55,798 nt of DNA from positions 1 to 55,798 of the forward strand of contig JARLIJ010000152.1 of NCBI GenBank assembly GCA_031291795.1. Reading direction: 5' to 3'. This stretch comes from Acetobacteraceae bacterium (GTDB lineage: Bacteria > Pseudomonadota > Alphaproteobacteria > Acetobacterales > Acetobacteraceae). Below are positions 46,263 through 55,252 of the stretch, piece by piece (position 1 is the first letter of the stretch; each line of letters starts with the position of its first letter). The notes beneath the pieces were generated by a model. It was not told where the DNA came from and made no database searches. It worked only from the letters and a program-made list of their open reading frames with translations. The translations under genes were made by a program, and so were the position numbers.

Positions 46263-48125
46263 ATGCCTACCATAACTCAGCTCCCGCCCGGCAGTGGCGT
46301 CACGGCTGCCGACATCCTGCCGCTTAGTCAGGCGGGGACGACGAACGGTGTGAGTGTGGGGGCGTTGCTTGCCGGTACCCAGCCCGCCATCCTGACGCGG
46401 TCATCTACATTGTTGGGACGGGTCAGTGTCGGGCCGGGGGGGCCGGAGGAAATCGATGTCGGTAGTGGTCTTCTCCTCGTTGGCGGCACGCTGGCGGCAA
46501 CGGGTGCCGATCATGCAAGCTTTCCGCAGCAGGACTCCCTCGCTGCGACAGACTCGGTTGTGCTGTCGAGCGACGGTCATCCGGCGCTTCTTCCTGTTGG
46601 AGCGCTGCGGGAACTATTTTCCGCAGGCAATAATATTTCGATAACGTCATCGGGCCTCATTTCTGCAACTGGTGCCATTCAATCGGAGGGCGCCAGTTCA
46701 ACGGGATATGCCATAGACGCCCTGCCCACCGTTTCGGCGCTATCTGGCCAGGATCTGGTGGGCATCAGCCAGAACGGCAGCAACTGCGCGATAACATTGG
46801 CTGATTTCTTGGGTGGCGTGACTATCGACGCTGCCCAGACTGCAGGCCCCGCGTCCGACTCAGATACATTCTGGGTCGCCCAGGGAAGTAGTACAATGTC
46901 CTGCCAGACCCTCAGTTCTACGTGGCCATGGATCGTAGGAAAATTGCAGAGCTATACGGCGCCCATCGTCGAGATTGCGAGAGATACAACTCTCCAGGGG
47001 ACCGTGCATAACGGTAGAGTCCTGTTGTGCACGAGCCCCGTGACGCTTTCGTCGGCTCCCATCAGTACGGGCGGTGGCTTCTTCTGCGACATCATCAACG
47101 TAAGCCCATCGAATGTTATGCTGGCAAGTGGTATAACGACTTCATCCGGACAGTCTTTGTTGATGGCTGGCCAGTGCATGAGGATATATGCTGCCACGTA
47201 TTCTGGCGGAACCCTGATGTTTGGATGGATGGGGGGCTCCAGTTCATCTGCGAGCCCGCCCGGCCAGGCCACGGGCCTCTCATCGAGTAGTCAAACCGTA
47301 AACAGTGTGTCGCTAACGTGGGCGGCACCCACATCGGGCGGTGCCGTTACCGGCTACTCAGTGAGCTTTCGAGTTTCCGACTCAGCGAATTGGACAACGG
47401 CCGTTTCTGGCGTTGTGGCGACCCAATACACAGTCACGTCCCTCGCTGGTAACACAACCTACGATTTTATAGTGACCGCCACCAATGGCTCATTGACGGG
47501 CCCTAGCTCTAACGTTGTCACAACATCGACTGGCATGTCGACGAGTACGATTTCTGCCCCGGCAGGTCTGTCCGCCACGAATGTCAGTGCTGCCAACGTT
47601 ACATTGGCATGGCTGGCACCGACGATCGGAGTCGCGCAAAGTTATACGGTACAATACCGCACCACTGGATCATCTGGCTGGAGCGGTAATATAATGGGCA
47701 TCACGACCACGTCCTTCACGACGACCGGGCTGAGTGCTGGTCAGTCGTACGATTGGCAGGTTATTGCAATTGGCTCCGACGGCTCAACCGCCACTTCGTC
47801 GTCGATAGTCGTGCAGACTTCGCCGACAACGGCATCGGTCACATCGATCAGCTGGAACCTCGTGCCTTCTGGACCGTTTGTCCACGGGACTGGTGTGCTC
47901 GGAATGAATGCGCACATCACGCCTGCCACTGCTGCTGTGCAGTTTGGCGTTTCGATGTCAATGAGCACGCCGCCTGCGACCTGGACTGCTGGCAACTATG
48001 TCAATACCGATTTGTGGGGCGCGTACGTTGCGGTGCCGTCAGTCGCTGGCACATGGTACGCGTGGGTAGAGGGCGTCGATGGTAGCGCATCGGTTGTTTA
48101 TCCCGTTGGATTGATCGTCACCTGA
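46263..48125 (+). CDS. Second tail fibre-like protein with two fibronectin type III domains
   Basis: The 620-residue protein begins MPTITQLPPGSGVTAADILP, related to the start of the previous fibre (same TLLGR, GGTLAA and ordering). A middle with VGISQNGSNCAITLADFLGG follows. The C-terminal third holds two fibronectin III domains (SVSLTWAAPTSGGAVTGYSV, and NVTLAWLAPTIGVAQSYTVQ) and a terminal beta domain. The ATG at 46263 has AAGAGGTG before it. The FN3 domains probably bind surface sugars. It is the last gene of the phage block. Confidence 0.75.
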   Translation: MPTITQLPPGSGVTAADILPLSQAGTTNGVSVGALLAGTQPAILTRSSTLLGRVSVGPGGPEEIDVGSGLLLVGGTLAATGADHASFPQQDSLAATDSVVLSSDGHPALLPVGALRELFSAGNNISITSSGLISATGAIQSEGASSTGYAIDALPTVSALSGQDLVGISQNGSNCAITLADFLGGVTIDAAQTAGPASDSDTFWVAQGSSTMSCQTLSSTWPWIVGKLQSYTAPIVEIARDTTLQGTVHNGRVLLCTSPVTLSSAPISTGGGFFCDIINVSPSNVMLASGITTSSGQSLLMAGQCMRIYAATYSGGTLMFGWMGGSSSSASPPGQATGLSSSSQTVNSVSLTWAAPTSGGAVTGYSVSFRVSDSANWTTAVSGVVATQYTVTSLAGNTTYDFIVTATNGSLTGPSSNVVTTSTGMSTSTISAPAGLSATNVSAANVTLAWLAPTIGVAQSYTVQYRTTGSSGWSGNIMGITTTSFTTTGLSAGQSYDWQVIAIGSDGSTATSSSIVVQTSPTTASVTSISWNLVPSGPFVHGTGVLGMNAHITPATAAVQFGVSMSMSTPPATWTAGNYVNTDLWGAYVAVPSVAGTWYAWVEGVDGSASVVYPVGLIVT

Positions 48126-48165
48126 GTGTGATGCGGCAGGCGCCATTCAGCCAACAGACGGTATA

Positions 48166-48285
48166 GATCAGGGTGGGTCGCATTGGCTTCTGCACGGCGG
48201 GAGCGGTAACAGCCATTGCTTCCTGGCAGTGGACAGCCTGGGCTTGCCGGTCCCGGTGCTTCAACTCCTGCGCTGGTGCGCTGAT
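48166..48285 (+). pseudogene. Possible decayed transposase piece at the right border of the phage block
   Basis: The gap 48,126-48,460 has no gene. Its plus strand reads GGSGNSHCFLAVDSLGLPVP, then VLQLLRW, similar to the GG.TTKIH..VD.LG.PV motif of IS5-type transposases. It is short and has no ends. The rest of the gap shows nothing recognisable. Confidence 0.35.
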
Positions 48286-48460
48286 ATCTTCCTATCACCG
48301 CGCGAAATGTTGACGTTGAGGCAGTGGGAGATTGGACTGCTGCCGCCGACCGCGAAATCCGTGCCCAGCTTCATCCAGCCACGCCAGAGATCGATGCCTG
48401 GAGCGCGAGCAGCCGAACCGTGAATCGCCACGCTGGTGCCAAAATGTTCCCGGTCGGGCG

Positions 48461-49138
48461 TTAGGCGTGACCGGCGGTCTGGGAAAGCAGCAGCGGATCG
48501 ACATGCAGTCGATCGAAGGCTCGTCGCCATTTGGTTTCATGGACACTGTCGAACACAAGGCTCTCTTCGGCGTCGACCGACAGCCAGGTGTTGGCATGGA
48601 TTTCCTGGTCGAGCTGCCCAGGAGCCCACCCGGCATATCCCAAAGCCAGGATACATGCACGAGGTCCGCGATCCGCCGCCACTGCACGAAGGACGTCCAG
48701 GCTGGCCGTGAGAGCCATTGTTTCGCCGACCAGGAGCGTGCCCTGATCGGTCCAGTCCGGCGTGTGTAACATGAAGCCTCGGGCGATATCGACCGGGCCC
48801 CCGGCGCACATGGCGATCTCTCGTCGCGGCGGAGTCGGCCCAATATCGAGCTGCCGCAGGAGGTCTGCGAACGACGGACGCTCAAGCGGACGGTTCAAAA
48901 CAATCCCCATTGCCCCCTCCGGCGTGTGCGCGCAGATGCAGATGATAGTTTGCGCAAACCTCGGATCGGCCATCGCAGGCATCGCGATCAGCAACTGGCC
49001 GGTCAGGAAGCCATCCGGCTCCCGGTTCCGAGGCGCGGTGTCGGAAGCAATGAGGGCGTTAACGCGACTTGGTCCCATGAGTGGATTCATGGGGTGCCGT
49101 CGGGCAACAAGCAAGCGCCGTCGAAGCCCCCTGGCCAT
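48461..49138 (-). CDS. YqgE/AlgH family protein (UPF0301)
   Basis: The 225-residue protein has the family core: FLTGQLLIAMPAMADPRFAQ, TIICICAHTPEGAMGIVLNR, CAGGPVDIARGFMLHTPDW and ALGYAGWAPGQLDQEI. The function is not settled. Some members are linked to alginate regulation. The ATG at 49138 has AGGAG 4 bases before it. The high-GC housekeeping sequence resumes here. It is divergent from the peroxiredoxin gene. Confidence 0.9.
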   Translation of the reverse strand: MARGLRRRLLVARRHPMNPLMGPSRVNALIASDTAPRNREPDGFLTGQLLIAMPAMADPRFAQTIICICAHTPEGAMGIVLNRPLERPSFADLLRQLDIGPTPPRREIAMCAGGPVDIARGFMLHTPDWTDQGTLLVGETMALTASLDVLRAVAADRGPRACILALGYAGWAPGQLDQEIHANTWLSVDAEESLVFDSVHETKWRRAFDRLHVDPLLLSQTAGHA

Positions 49139-49223
49139 ACTGCTCCTTCAGGATTAGGAATTGGTCGCTGACCACGCCCCGGTTAAGCGACCGTTTATCC
49201 CATTTTGGGGGAGCAAGAAGTCC

Positions 49224-49706
49224 ATGACGATCAAAGTCGGCGACACGATCCCATCCATGAAGCTCATGATGGCCACCCCGGAGGGGCCAAAGGAGACCAC
49301 CACGGACGACGTCTTCAAGGGTAAGAAAGTTGTTCTATTCGCTGTTCCGGGTGCGTTCACGCCGACGTGCAGCGCAAAGCATCTTCCTGGCTTCGTGCAG
49401 AATGCCGATGCGATCAAAGCCAAGGGCGTCGATACCATCGCTTGCATTTCGGTGAACGACGCCTTCGTGATGGGCGCATGGGGCAAGGACCAGGGCACCG
49501 GGGATAAGGTCGTGATGCTGGCGGATGGGGCCGCGGCTTTTGCCAAGGCGCTCGGACTGGAGCTCGATCTAAACGCCCGTGGTATGGGATGGCGTAGCCA
49601 GCGTTATGCTCTCGTGGCAGAGAACGGCGTCGTCACACATCTTGGTGTAGAGGCGCCTGGCGGCTTCGAGGTGAGCAAGGCCGAATCTGTTCTGGCGACC
49701 CTGTAG
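49224..49706 (+). CDS. Peroxiredoxin (Prx5-like)
   Basis: The 160-residue thiol peroxidase has the active site PGAFTPTCSAKHLPGF (peroxidatic Cys in TPTC), the downstream NDAFVMGAW and a conserved Arg in GMGWRSQRYALV. It reduces hydrogen peroxide or alkyl peroxides. The ATG at 49224 has a GGGGGAG site before it and gives MTIKVGDTIPSM, the usual N-terminus. The next gene is convergent. Confidence 0.92.
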   Translation: MTIKVGDTIPSMKLMMATPEGPKETTTDDVFKGKKVVLFAVPGAFTPTCSAKHLPGFVQNADAIKAKGVDTIACISVNDAFVMGAWGKDQGTGDKVVMLADGAAAFAKALGLELDLNARGMGWRSQRYALVAENGVVTHLGVEAPGGFEVSKAESVLATL

Positions 49707-49749
49707 GCCGGACCGACCGCCGAGGCGGCACGGGGCCAACGGCTGTTAC

Positions 49750-49796
49750 GCCTCGCAACTGCGGGTGTCCCCTCGGGGGCCGAAGCAGGGCGAGGC
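49750..49796. terminator. Hairpin between convergent peroxiredoxin and der genes
   Basis: GCCTCGC (49750-49756) pairs with GCGAGGC (49790-49796), and an inner CCCCTCGGGG forms a smaller hairpin. It lies in the 119-bp gap between convergent genes. There is no T-tract, so this is a weak call. Confidence 0.3.
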
Positions 49797-49825
49797 GATC
49801 TGCCCGATCGTCCGGCCCATCTGAC

Positions 49826-51166
49826 TCATGACGCGACGAATGGATTGTCAGAACCACGAAAATAAATGCGAATCGGCGTGCCGGGAAGATCGAACTTATC
49901 TCTCAACGAGTTGACGAGATACCGTCGATAATCTTCTGGCGTCGCCTCGGCGCGCGTCCCGAAGACAACAAACGTTGGTGGCCGTGCCTTGCTCTGCGTG
50001 ACATACCGCAGTTTGAGCCGGCGTCCCACGACCAAAGGAGGCTGATGGCGGGACAACGCGTCCTCGAACCAGCGATTGAGGGCGCCGGTTGGAACTCGCA
50101 GGTTCCAGACCGCCGCTGCCCCGAGTACCGCTGGCAGTAAGCGTGCCATCCCGGCCCCGGTCAGCGCCGATACGGTGACGAGGGGGATCCCCCGCATCTG
50201 GGGCAGGCTCTCTTCCAGCCGTTCGACAATCGCCTGCCGCGTGGCGTTGCGATCCACGACGGCATCCCATTTGTTCAATACGACGACGCAGCCGCGGCCT
50301 TCCCGTTCGACCAGGCGGGCGATCTGCAGGTCCTGGTCCTGCATGCCGTCGACCGCATCAATGACCAGCACAACGACCTCGGCCATTTTAAGGGCTTCGA
50401 TCGCGGCGCTGACCGACATCTTTTCGAGCGGCGCCTCGATCCGGGCGCGTCGCCGGAGGCCGGCGGTATCCACCAGCTCGAAGCGATTCCTCTCCCCATC
50501 CGTCAACATGACGCTGACAGCATCCCGAGTCAGTCCTGGCTCGGCTCCGGTGATCATGCGCTCCTCGCCGATCAGTCGGTTGAGCAAGGTTGATTTGCCG
50601 GCATTGGGTCGGCCCACGATTGCCAACTTCAACGGACGGTCGGCAGTCTCTTCCGGCTCATCGGCCGCTTCCTCCGGCAACCGATCCACGATCTCGGTCA
50701 TCAGGTCCGAAATCCCCTCGCCGTGCTCCGCCGAGACTGCGACCGGTTCACCCAAGCCCAATTCGTAGGCGTCAAGGAGGGATGAGCCTGCCGATCGCCC
50801 CTCAGCCTTGTTTGCAACCAGGAGTACTGGCTTTCCTTGACGACGAAGCCATTGCGCGAAATGGCGGTCTGCAGGAGTCAAACCCCCGCGCGCGTCCACT
50901 ACAAACAAGACGAGGTCGGCATGCCCTACGGCCGAAGCGGAACCGAGGCGCATACGGCTTGCTAACGTCTCGGGAGCCGATTCCTCCAGACCCGCGGTAT
51001 CGATCACGACGACGTTCCGGCCGCGCATTTTGGCCTCGGCCTCCTTGCGGTCGCGTGTCACGCCCGGCGTATCGGCAACCAGCGCTGTTCGCCGGCCGAC
51101 CAGCCTGTTGAACAGGGTCGACTTTCCGACGTTCGGCCGTCCGGCAATGACCACGACTGGAAGCAT
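49826..51166 (-). CDS. der: Ribosome biogenesis GTPase Der (EngA)
   Basis: The 446-residue protein has two GTPase domains, each with G1 (GRPNVGKSTLFNRL and GRPNAGKSTLLNRL), DTPGVTRDR-type switch regions, DTAGL and the base-binding VANKAEG and LNKWDAV. A C-terminal KH-like domain follows. Der helps mature the 50S subunit. It is the last gene of a YfgM-like, bamB, der operon, a common order in proteobacteria. Confidence 0.95.
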   Translation of the reverse strand: MLPVVVIAGRPNVGKSTLFNRLVGRRTALVADTPGVTRDRKEAEAKMRGRNVVVIDTAGLEESAPETLASRMRLGSASAVGHADLVLFVVDARGGLTPADRHFAQWLRRQGKPVLLVANKAEGRSAGSSLLDAYELGLGEPVAVSAEHGEGISDLMTEIVDRLPEEAADEPEETADRPLKLAIVGRPNAGKSTLLNRLIGEERMITGAEPGLTRDAVSVMLTDGERNRFELVDTAGLRRRARIEAPLEKMSVSAAIEALKMAEVVVLVIDAVDGMQDQDLQIARLVEREGRGCVVVLNKWDAVVDRNATRQAIVERLEESLPQMRGIPLVTVSALTGAGMARLLPAVLGAAAVWNLRVPTGALNRWFEDALSRHQPPLVVGRRLKLRYVTQSKARPPTFVVFGTRAEATPEDYRRYLVNSLRDKFDLPGTPIRIYFRGSDNPFVAS

Positions 51167-51202
51167 GTTAGGAAACCCGATAGTTGGGCAGCAGAGCGCC
51201 GT

Positions 51203-52555
51203 CTATCGCAGTGCCGCCAGATGCCCATTGTCCGTGATAAGCAGCAAGGTCCCGTCGACCATAACCGGTCCGACCGGAGCGGCCGGATCGGACAGGGGCT
51301 GTCGACCCAGAATATCGCCAGTATATGGGCTAACAGCCAGCGCCTCGCCACTGGTTCCCGTCACGACAAGCCGATCGCCGGCCAGGATTGGACCGAACCA
51401 GGTCAGCGAATCGCTTTGCTTTTCGGGATTCTCCCACCGCGGCAGCGCCGTGACCCAGGCAACTCGGCCATCATCGAGGTTCAGTGCCGCCATGTCCTGC
51501 GACGCCGAGACGATGAACATCCATGAGCCGGCAACACAGGGGCTGTCCTCGCCCGCAACCTGGCGCTCCCAAAGGCGTCGGCCGGTCGGCAGGTCCAATC
51601 CGAGTGCAAGGCCGCCGAGACTGATGGCGAACACCCGCCCATTGCTGACGACCGGCACACCGCGAATAGACGAAAAATCGGCCAGGCTGTTCCGCCCCCG
51701 CGCGGCACCCAGGCTGTCACTCCATACGACGCTGCCGCTGTCGGCGCGGAATGCCGACAACTCGCCCGAACCGAATCCGGCCACGACGAGGCCGCTGGAA
51801 TAGGCCGGGGCAGGTTGTCCCAGCACTTCCGTGGCGGCGACCGAGGCCTGGTGGTTCCAGAGTGTACGCCCGTCGTCCGCTGCCAGCGCCAGGAGCCGAT
51901 CCTCGATCGTGATCAGGAAGAGCCGTCCCTCGGCCACGGTCGCCGCCGACCGGGCCGGTACGCCGATATTTCGGCGCCAGCGAACGGTGCCCTTCGACGC
52001 GTCGAGCGAGACGACGTCGCCGATCCCATTCACGGTGAACACCGTGCCTTGTTCGACCGCAAGGCCGCCACCGGTGTTGGTACTGTCGCTATCTTCGGGC
52101 TTGGTGTCGAAACGCCACAGGCGCGCCCCGCTACTCAATTCGAATGCGCTGACGACAGCCGCAGAATCCATCGTATAGACTACGCCATTTGCCACGACCG
52201 GCTGCGCCAGGATCTTCCGGCGATATCCGCCGCCGGCGCCGATGTCGGCGACCCATGCCTGGGCCAGCTGCTCGTTCGCTGCCAGATGTCCCATCAAATG
52301 GGCTGGGTTGCCACCAGCCTGCGGCCATGCGGCATTCCGCACAGGCGGCGGCAGTACGACTTTCGGCACACCATCATCCACCGTCAGCCCGCGATGACTG
52401 GGCATGACCGGCTCACGCGTGCCCGGTAGCGGCTTCTTGTTGCTGCCGAACCAGTCATCGAACAGGCCGCAGCCCCCGACGGCGAGAGGCGCCAACAAGG
52501 CGGCGCGGCGCGTCAGGGCCCGTGTCCACGCGACCGAGCCGGGTCTGTCATTCAT
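51203..52555 (-). CDS. bamB: Outer membrane assembly lipoprotein BamB-like (PQQ-like beta-propeller)
   Basis: The 450-residue protein has a lipoprotein signal with ALLAPLAVGGC (lipobox before Cys) and a beta-propeller of PQQ-like blades: VVANGVVYTMDSAAVVSAFE, SLDASKGTVRWRRNIGVPAR, LALAADDGRTLWNHQASV and others. BamB helps the BAM complex insert outer membrane proteins. The ATG at 52555 is in the YfgM-like gene end region, 8 bases from its stop. It lies between YfgM-like and der. Confidence 0.85.
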   Translation of the reverse strand: MNDRPGSVAWTRALTRRAALLAPLAVGGCGLFDDWFGSNKKPLPGTREPVMPSHRGLTVDDGVPKVVLPPPVRNAAWPQAGGNPAHLMGHLAANEQLAQAWVADIGAGGGYRRKILAQPVVANGVVYTMDSAAVVSAFELSSGARLWRFDTKPEDSDSTNTGGGLAVEQGTVFTVNGIGDVVSLDASKGTVRWRRNIGVPARSAATVAEGRLFLITIEDRLLALAADDGRTLWNHQASVAATEVLGQPAPAYSSGLVVAGFGSGELSAFRADSGSVVWSDSLGAARGRNSLADFSSIRGVPVVSNGRVFAISLGGLALGLDLPTGRRLWERQVAGEDSPCVAGSWMFIVSASQDMAALNLDDGRVAWVTALPRWENPEKQSDSLTWFGPILAGDRLVVTGTSGEALAVSPYTGDILGRQPLSDPAAPVGPVMVDGTLLLITDNGHLAALR

Positions 52556-52562
52556 GTCGTTC

Positions 52563-53252
52563 TCATCCACCCAGCTTGGAAACCAATGAAGAGGCGCGGC
52601 CGCGCACACCGGACGGAGCCGTAACGTCGTCTGCCAGCTTGCGCAATGTGTCCTTGGCCGCATCGTTCTTGCCTTGCCGCAAATCGAGCAGGGCAAGCTG
52701 TTCCTGCGCCATCGCGCGCCAAGTGCCCCCAGGCGCAGCCAAGGCCTGGAGTCGCGCCGCCACAAGGGCCGGATCGCCATGATCGACCTGATGTTCGGCC
52801 CACAGCAAGCTCGCCAGATCGCGCAGCACCGGGGGCGCAGACGTATCTCCGGCGACCTGGTCCCACAACGCAGCGGCACCGGCAGCGTCGCCCAAGTCGG
52901 ACTTAAGTGCTGCTGCTCGGAGTCGGGCGAGAATGCGGTACCCCTCCGGCGCGTTCGTCGCGATCCCCTCCAGCGCAGCGGCCGTTCCTGGGCGGGCCGC
53001 AATGCCGGAGGGAGTGGTGGAATCGGCCGTACCCATGACGCCGACATAGGCGGTTGCGGCGGCAGAATCCTGTTTCGCCTGCCACCAATGCCATGCCTGC
53101 CACGCCCCCGCGGCGCCGACGATCGCGATCGCTACGGCGACGATCACGCCGCCGTACCGCATAAGAAGCTTCTGCGCCCGTTCGGCGCGAAGGTCTTCAT
53201 TCACCTCGTCGAAAATATCGACCACGAATTCTCTCGCTGCCTTGTCGTTCAT
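52563..53252 (-). CDS. YfgM-like membrane-anchored TPR protein
   Basis: The 229-residue protein has a short cytoplasmic N-terminus (DKAAREFVVDIFDEVNEDLR), one membrane segment (YGGVIVAVAIAIVGAAGAWQ) and a periplasmic helical part that reads as TPR-like repeats (RLRAAALKSDLGDAAGAAAL). YfgM is a periplasmic chaperone partner near BamB in E. coli, and here too it precedes bamB. The start at 53252 is preferred over 53300 because the family begins with this charged segment. Confidence 0.8.
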   Translation of the reverse strand: MNDKAAREFVVDIFDEVNEDLRAERAQKLLMRYGGVIVAVAIAIVGAAGAWQAWHWWQAKQDSAAATAYVGVMGTADSTTPSGIAARPGTAAALEGIATNAPEGYRILARLRAAALKSDLGDAAGAAALWDQVAGDTSAPPVLRDLASLLWAEHQVDHGDPALVAARLQALAAPGGTWRAMAQEQLALLDLRQGKNDAAKDTLRKLADDVTAPSGVRGRASSLVSKLGG

Positions 53253-53312
53253 GCCCGGTAGAGGGCGGCGGACCATAGCGGCGGCGTGTGTTGGCGGCAA
53301 ACCGGGAGCCGC

Positions 53313-53720
53313 ATGAACGAACGGTTCACTCTTTTGCTGCAGAATGCCGGGATGGTTCGGCCTCTGTTCGCCCTGCTGCTACTGACCGGCTGCGGTGCCA
53401 CGCCGGAGCAATTGCTCACGGGCGTGGCTGGTGGCGGCATCGCCAGCATCGCGATCATCCACCGCAGCCCCTTCGATGCGCTGTATTCCTTGGCGACCGG
53501 CCGCGATTGTTCAGTCGTCAGGTTGGAGCGGGGCGAGACATATTGCCGGTCTGAGGAGCCGCCGCCGGAGGTTCCGCGCTTCTGCACAAGGAGTCTTGCT
53601 GCGGTGGACTGTTGGAGCGAACCATCCAAGCTGCCTGCACCGCAACGCCAGGTGGCTGACGGGCCGCATGTGCTGACGGAGCAGCAAGAAGCCGATCGCA
53701 TACGTCGCTGGCCGGAATAG
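53313..53720 (+). CDS. Small lipoprotein, unknown function
   Basis: The 135-residue product has a signal with MVRPLFALLLLTGCGA, a lipobox ending in Cys, so it is probably an outer or inner membrane lipoprotein. The mature part has IASIAIIHRSPFDALYSLAT and several Cys residues (GRDCSVVRLERGETYC, CTRSLAAVDCW) that may form disulfides. The ATG at 53313 has GGGAG 5 bases upstream. A start at 53352 would shorten the signal. It is divergent from the YfgM-like gene. Confidence 0.65.
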   Translation: MNERFTLLLQNAGMVRPLFALLLLTGCGATPEQLLTGVAGGGIASIAIIHRSPFDALYSLATGRDCSVVRLERGETYCRSEEPPPEVPRFCTRSLAAVDCWSEPSKLPAPQRQVADGPHVLTEQQEADRIRRWPE

Positions 53721-53742
53721 CCCGCGGATAACCTCCCTGGCC

Positions 53743-53866
53743 AGTGTCCTGCCCCCGAAGTTCGCTTTGCAGCAGACTTCGGGGATCAGCAGGTCACTGA
53801 AAACAAAGGGCCAGTGTTCCCATTCCTTCACTCGCCCGTGACTGCGAACTTCGGAATCGGGACACT
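53743..53866. repeat. 124-bp inverted-repeat element (MITE-like)
   Basis: AGTGTCC, 5 variable bases, then CCGAAGTTCGC (53743-53765) is mirrored by GCGAACTTCGG, 5 variable bases, then GGACACT (53844-53866). These are 23-bp ends with 19 matching positions. Inside, CCCCGAAGT (53753-53761) also pairs with ACTTCGGGG (53776-53784). There is no transposase. The right end stops two bases from the stop codon of the dihydroorotase gene. No clear target duplication is visible. Confidence 0.6.
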
Positions 53867-53868
53867 AG

Positions 53869-55194
53869 CTAACCAGCGAAGCGCACCAGCCTGCCGCGCG
53901 GCGATCCCACGACCGTGTCGTCGCGCATGACCGCCTGGCCGCGGACAATGGTCGTCACGGGCCATCCAGTGATCGCCATCCCGGCAAAAGGCGTCCAGCC
54001 GCAGGGCGAGACGATCCACGACTCCTCGATGCGCCGCTGGTGCTTCATGTCCACCAGGGTGAAGTCTGCGTCATAGCCCGCCGCAAGACGTCCCTTGCCG
54101 ACCACGCCATAGACCCGCGCCGGACCGGCACACATCAGATCGACCATCCGACCGAGCGAAAGCCGGCCGGCATTGACGTGGTTCAGCATGATCGGGACCA
54201 AGGTCTGCACCCCGGTCAATCCAGCCGGGCATTCCGGCCATGGCAGCAGCTTCTTGTCCCGAGGGTGCGGCGCATGGTCGGAGCCGACCGTGTCGACCGT
54301 GCCATCGTTGATCGCCTTCCAGGCGGCCTCCTGATGCGCCACGCCGCGAATCGGCGGATTCATCACGCCGAAGCCCTTCAGCGTCTCGTAACAGTCGGGT
54401 GCCACCTGGGTCAGGTGGTTCACCAGCACTTCGCAGGTCGCTATGTCCCGGAAGTCCTTGAGGTAATCCAGCTCCTGGGCGGTCGACACATGCAGGATGT
54501 GAGCGGGTCGGCCGGTCTTGCGTGCCAGCGCCATCAACCGTCGGGTCCCGAGGAACGCGGTCTCCTCGTCGCGCCACTCCATGTGGCTGGTGTACGGGTC
54601 GCCCGATTTGAACAGCGGCTTGCGCGCCTGCAGACGGTATTCGTCTTCGCTGTGGTAGGCGATGCGGCGGCGCCCCGAACGCATGACGCGTTCCAGGCTC
54701 TCGTCATCCTCGACCATCAGGTCGCCAGTGGAACTGCCGGCAAAGATCTTGATCGCACAGACGCCGCGACCGAGTTCCAGGTCCGGCAGGGCCGGAATAT
54801 TGGTCCTGGTGCCCCCGACATAGAGGCCCATGTCGCACCACGCCACCTCCTCCACATAGCCTTGCTTCCAGGCCAGCCGCTCCGCGTCCACGATCGACGG
54901 ACTGGTATTCGGCATGTCGAATACCGCAACGAGGCCGCCCAACACGGCCGCTTTCGTGCCGGTTGGTATCGTCTCGACGGCCTTGTTGCCGGGATCGCGC
55001 AAATGGACATGCGGATCGATCAGACCAGGCAGGACGTGCAAGCCGGCGGCGTCGATGGTCTCTTCAGCGGTGGCATCTCCGGGGACGCCCAGGGCCGCGA
55101 TGCGACCATTGCGGACGCCGATATCGGTGCTCTCGATGCCCCAGGGCAGCACACAGGTGCCATTGCGGATCAGCAGATCGAAATGTGCGGACAT
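53869..55194 (-). CDS. Dihydroorotase family amidohydrolase
   Basis: The 441-residue amidohydrolase has the metal motif DPHVHLRDPG, the carboxylated Lys region AIKIFAGSSTGDL, His in AYHSEDEYR and HILHVSTA, and the catalytic Asp in VGSDHAPH. It is of the dihydroorotase/allantoinase group. Dihydroorotase of the pyrimidine pathway is more likely, but no pyr neighbour is present. The ATG at 55194 has AGGAGAGG before it. It is followed upstream by a lyase gene on the same strand. Confidence 0.85.
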   Translation of the reverse strand: MSAHFDLLIRNGTCVLPWGIESTDIGVRNGRIAALGVPGDATAEETIDAAGLHVLPGLIDPHVHLRDPGNKAVETIPTGTKAAVLGGLVAVFDMPNTSPSIVDAERLAWKQGYVEEVAWCDMGLYVGGTRTNIPALPDLELGRGVCAIKIFAGSSTGDLMVEDDESLERVMRSGRRRIAYHSEDEYRLQARKPLFKSGDPYTSHMEWRDEETAFLGTRRLMALARKTGRPAHILHVSTAQELDYLKDFRDIATCEVLVNHLTQVAPDCYETLKGFGVMNPPIRGVAHQEAAWKAINDGTVDTVGSDHAPHPRDKKLLPWPECPAGLTGVQTLVPIMLNHVNAGRLSLGRMVDLMCAGPARVYGVVGKGRLAAGYDADFTLVDMKHQRRIEESWIVSPCGWTPFAGMAITGWPVTTIVRGQAVMRDDTVVGSPRGRLVRFAG

Positions 55195-55252
55195 GCGGGC
55201 CTCTCCTGTCAGGGATGCGATGGCTACTGTGACACCGGCGCCATGTCCACGG

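Noticed and set aside
24251-48285. CRISPR array or toxin-antitoxin or defence genes hidden in the phage block
   Set aside because: I looked in the gaps for direct repeats with spacers and for small gene pairs. Only fibre shaft repeats and IS-like remnants were found.
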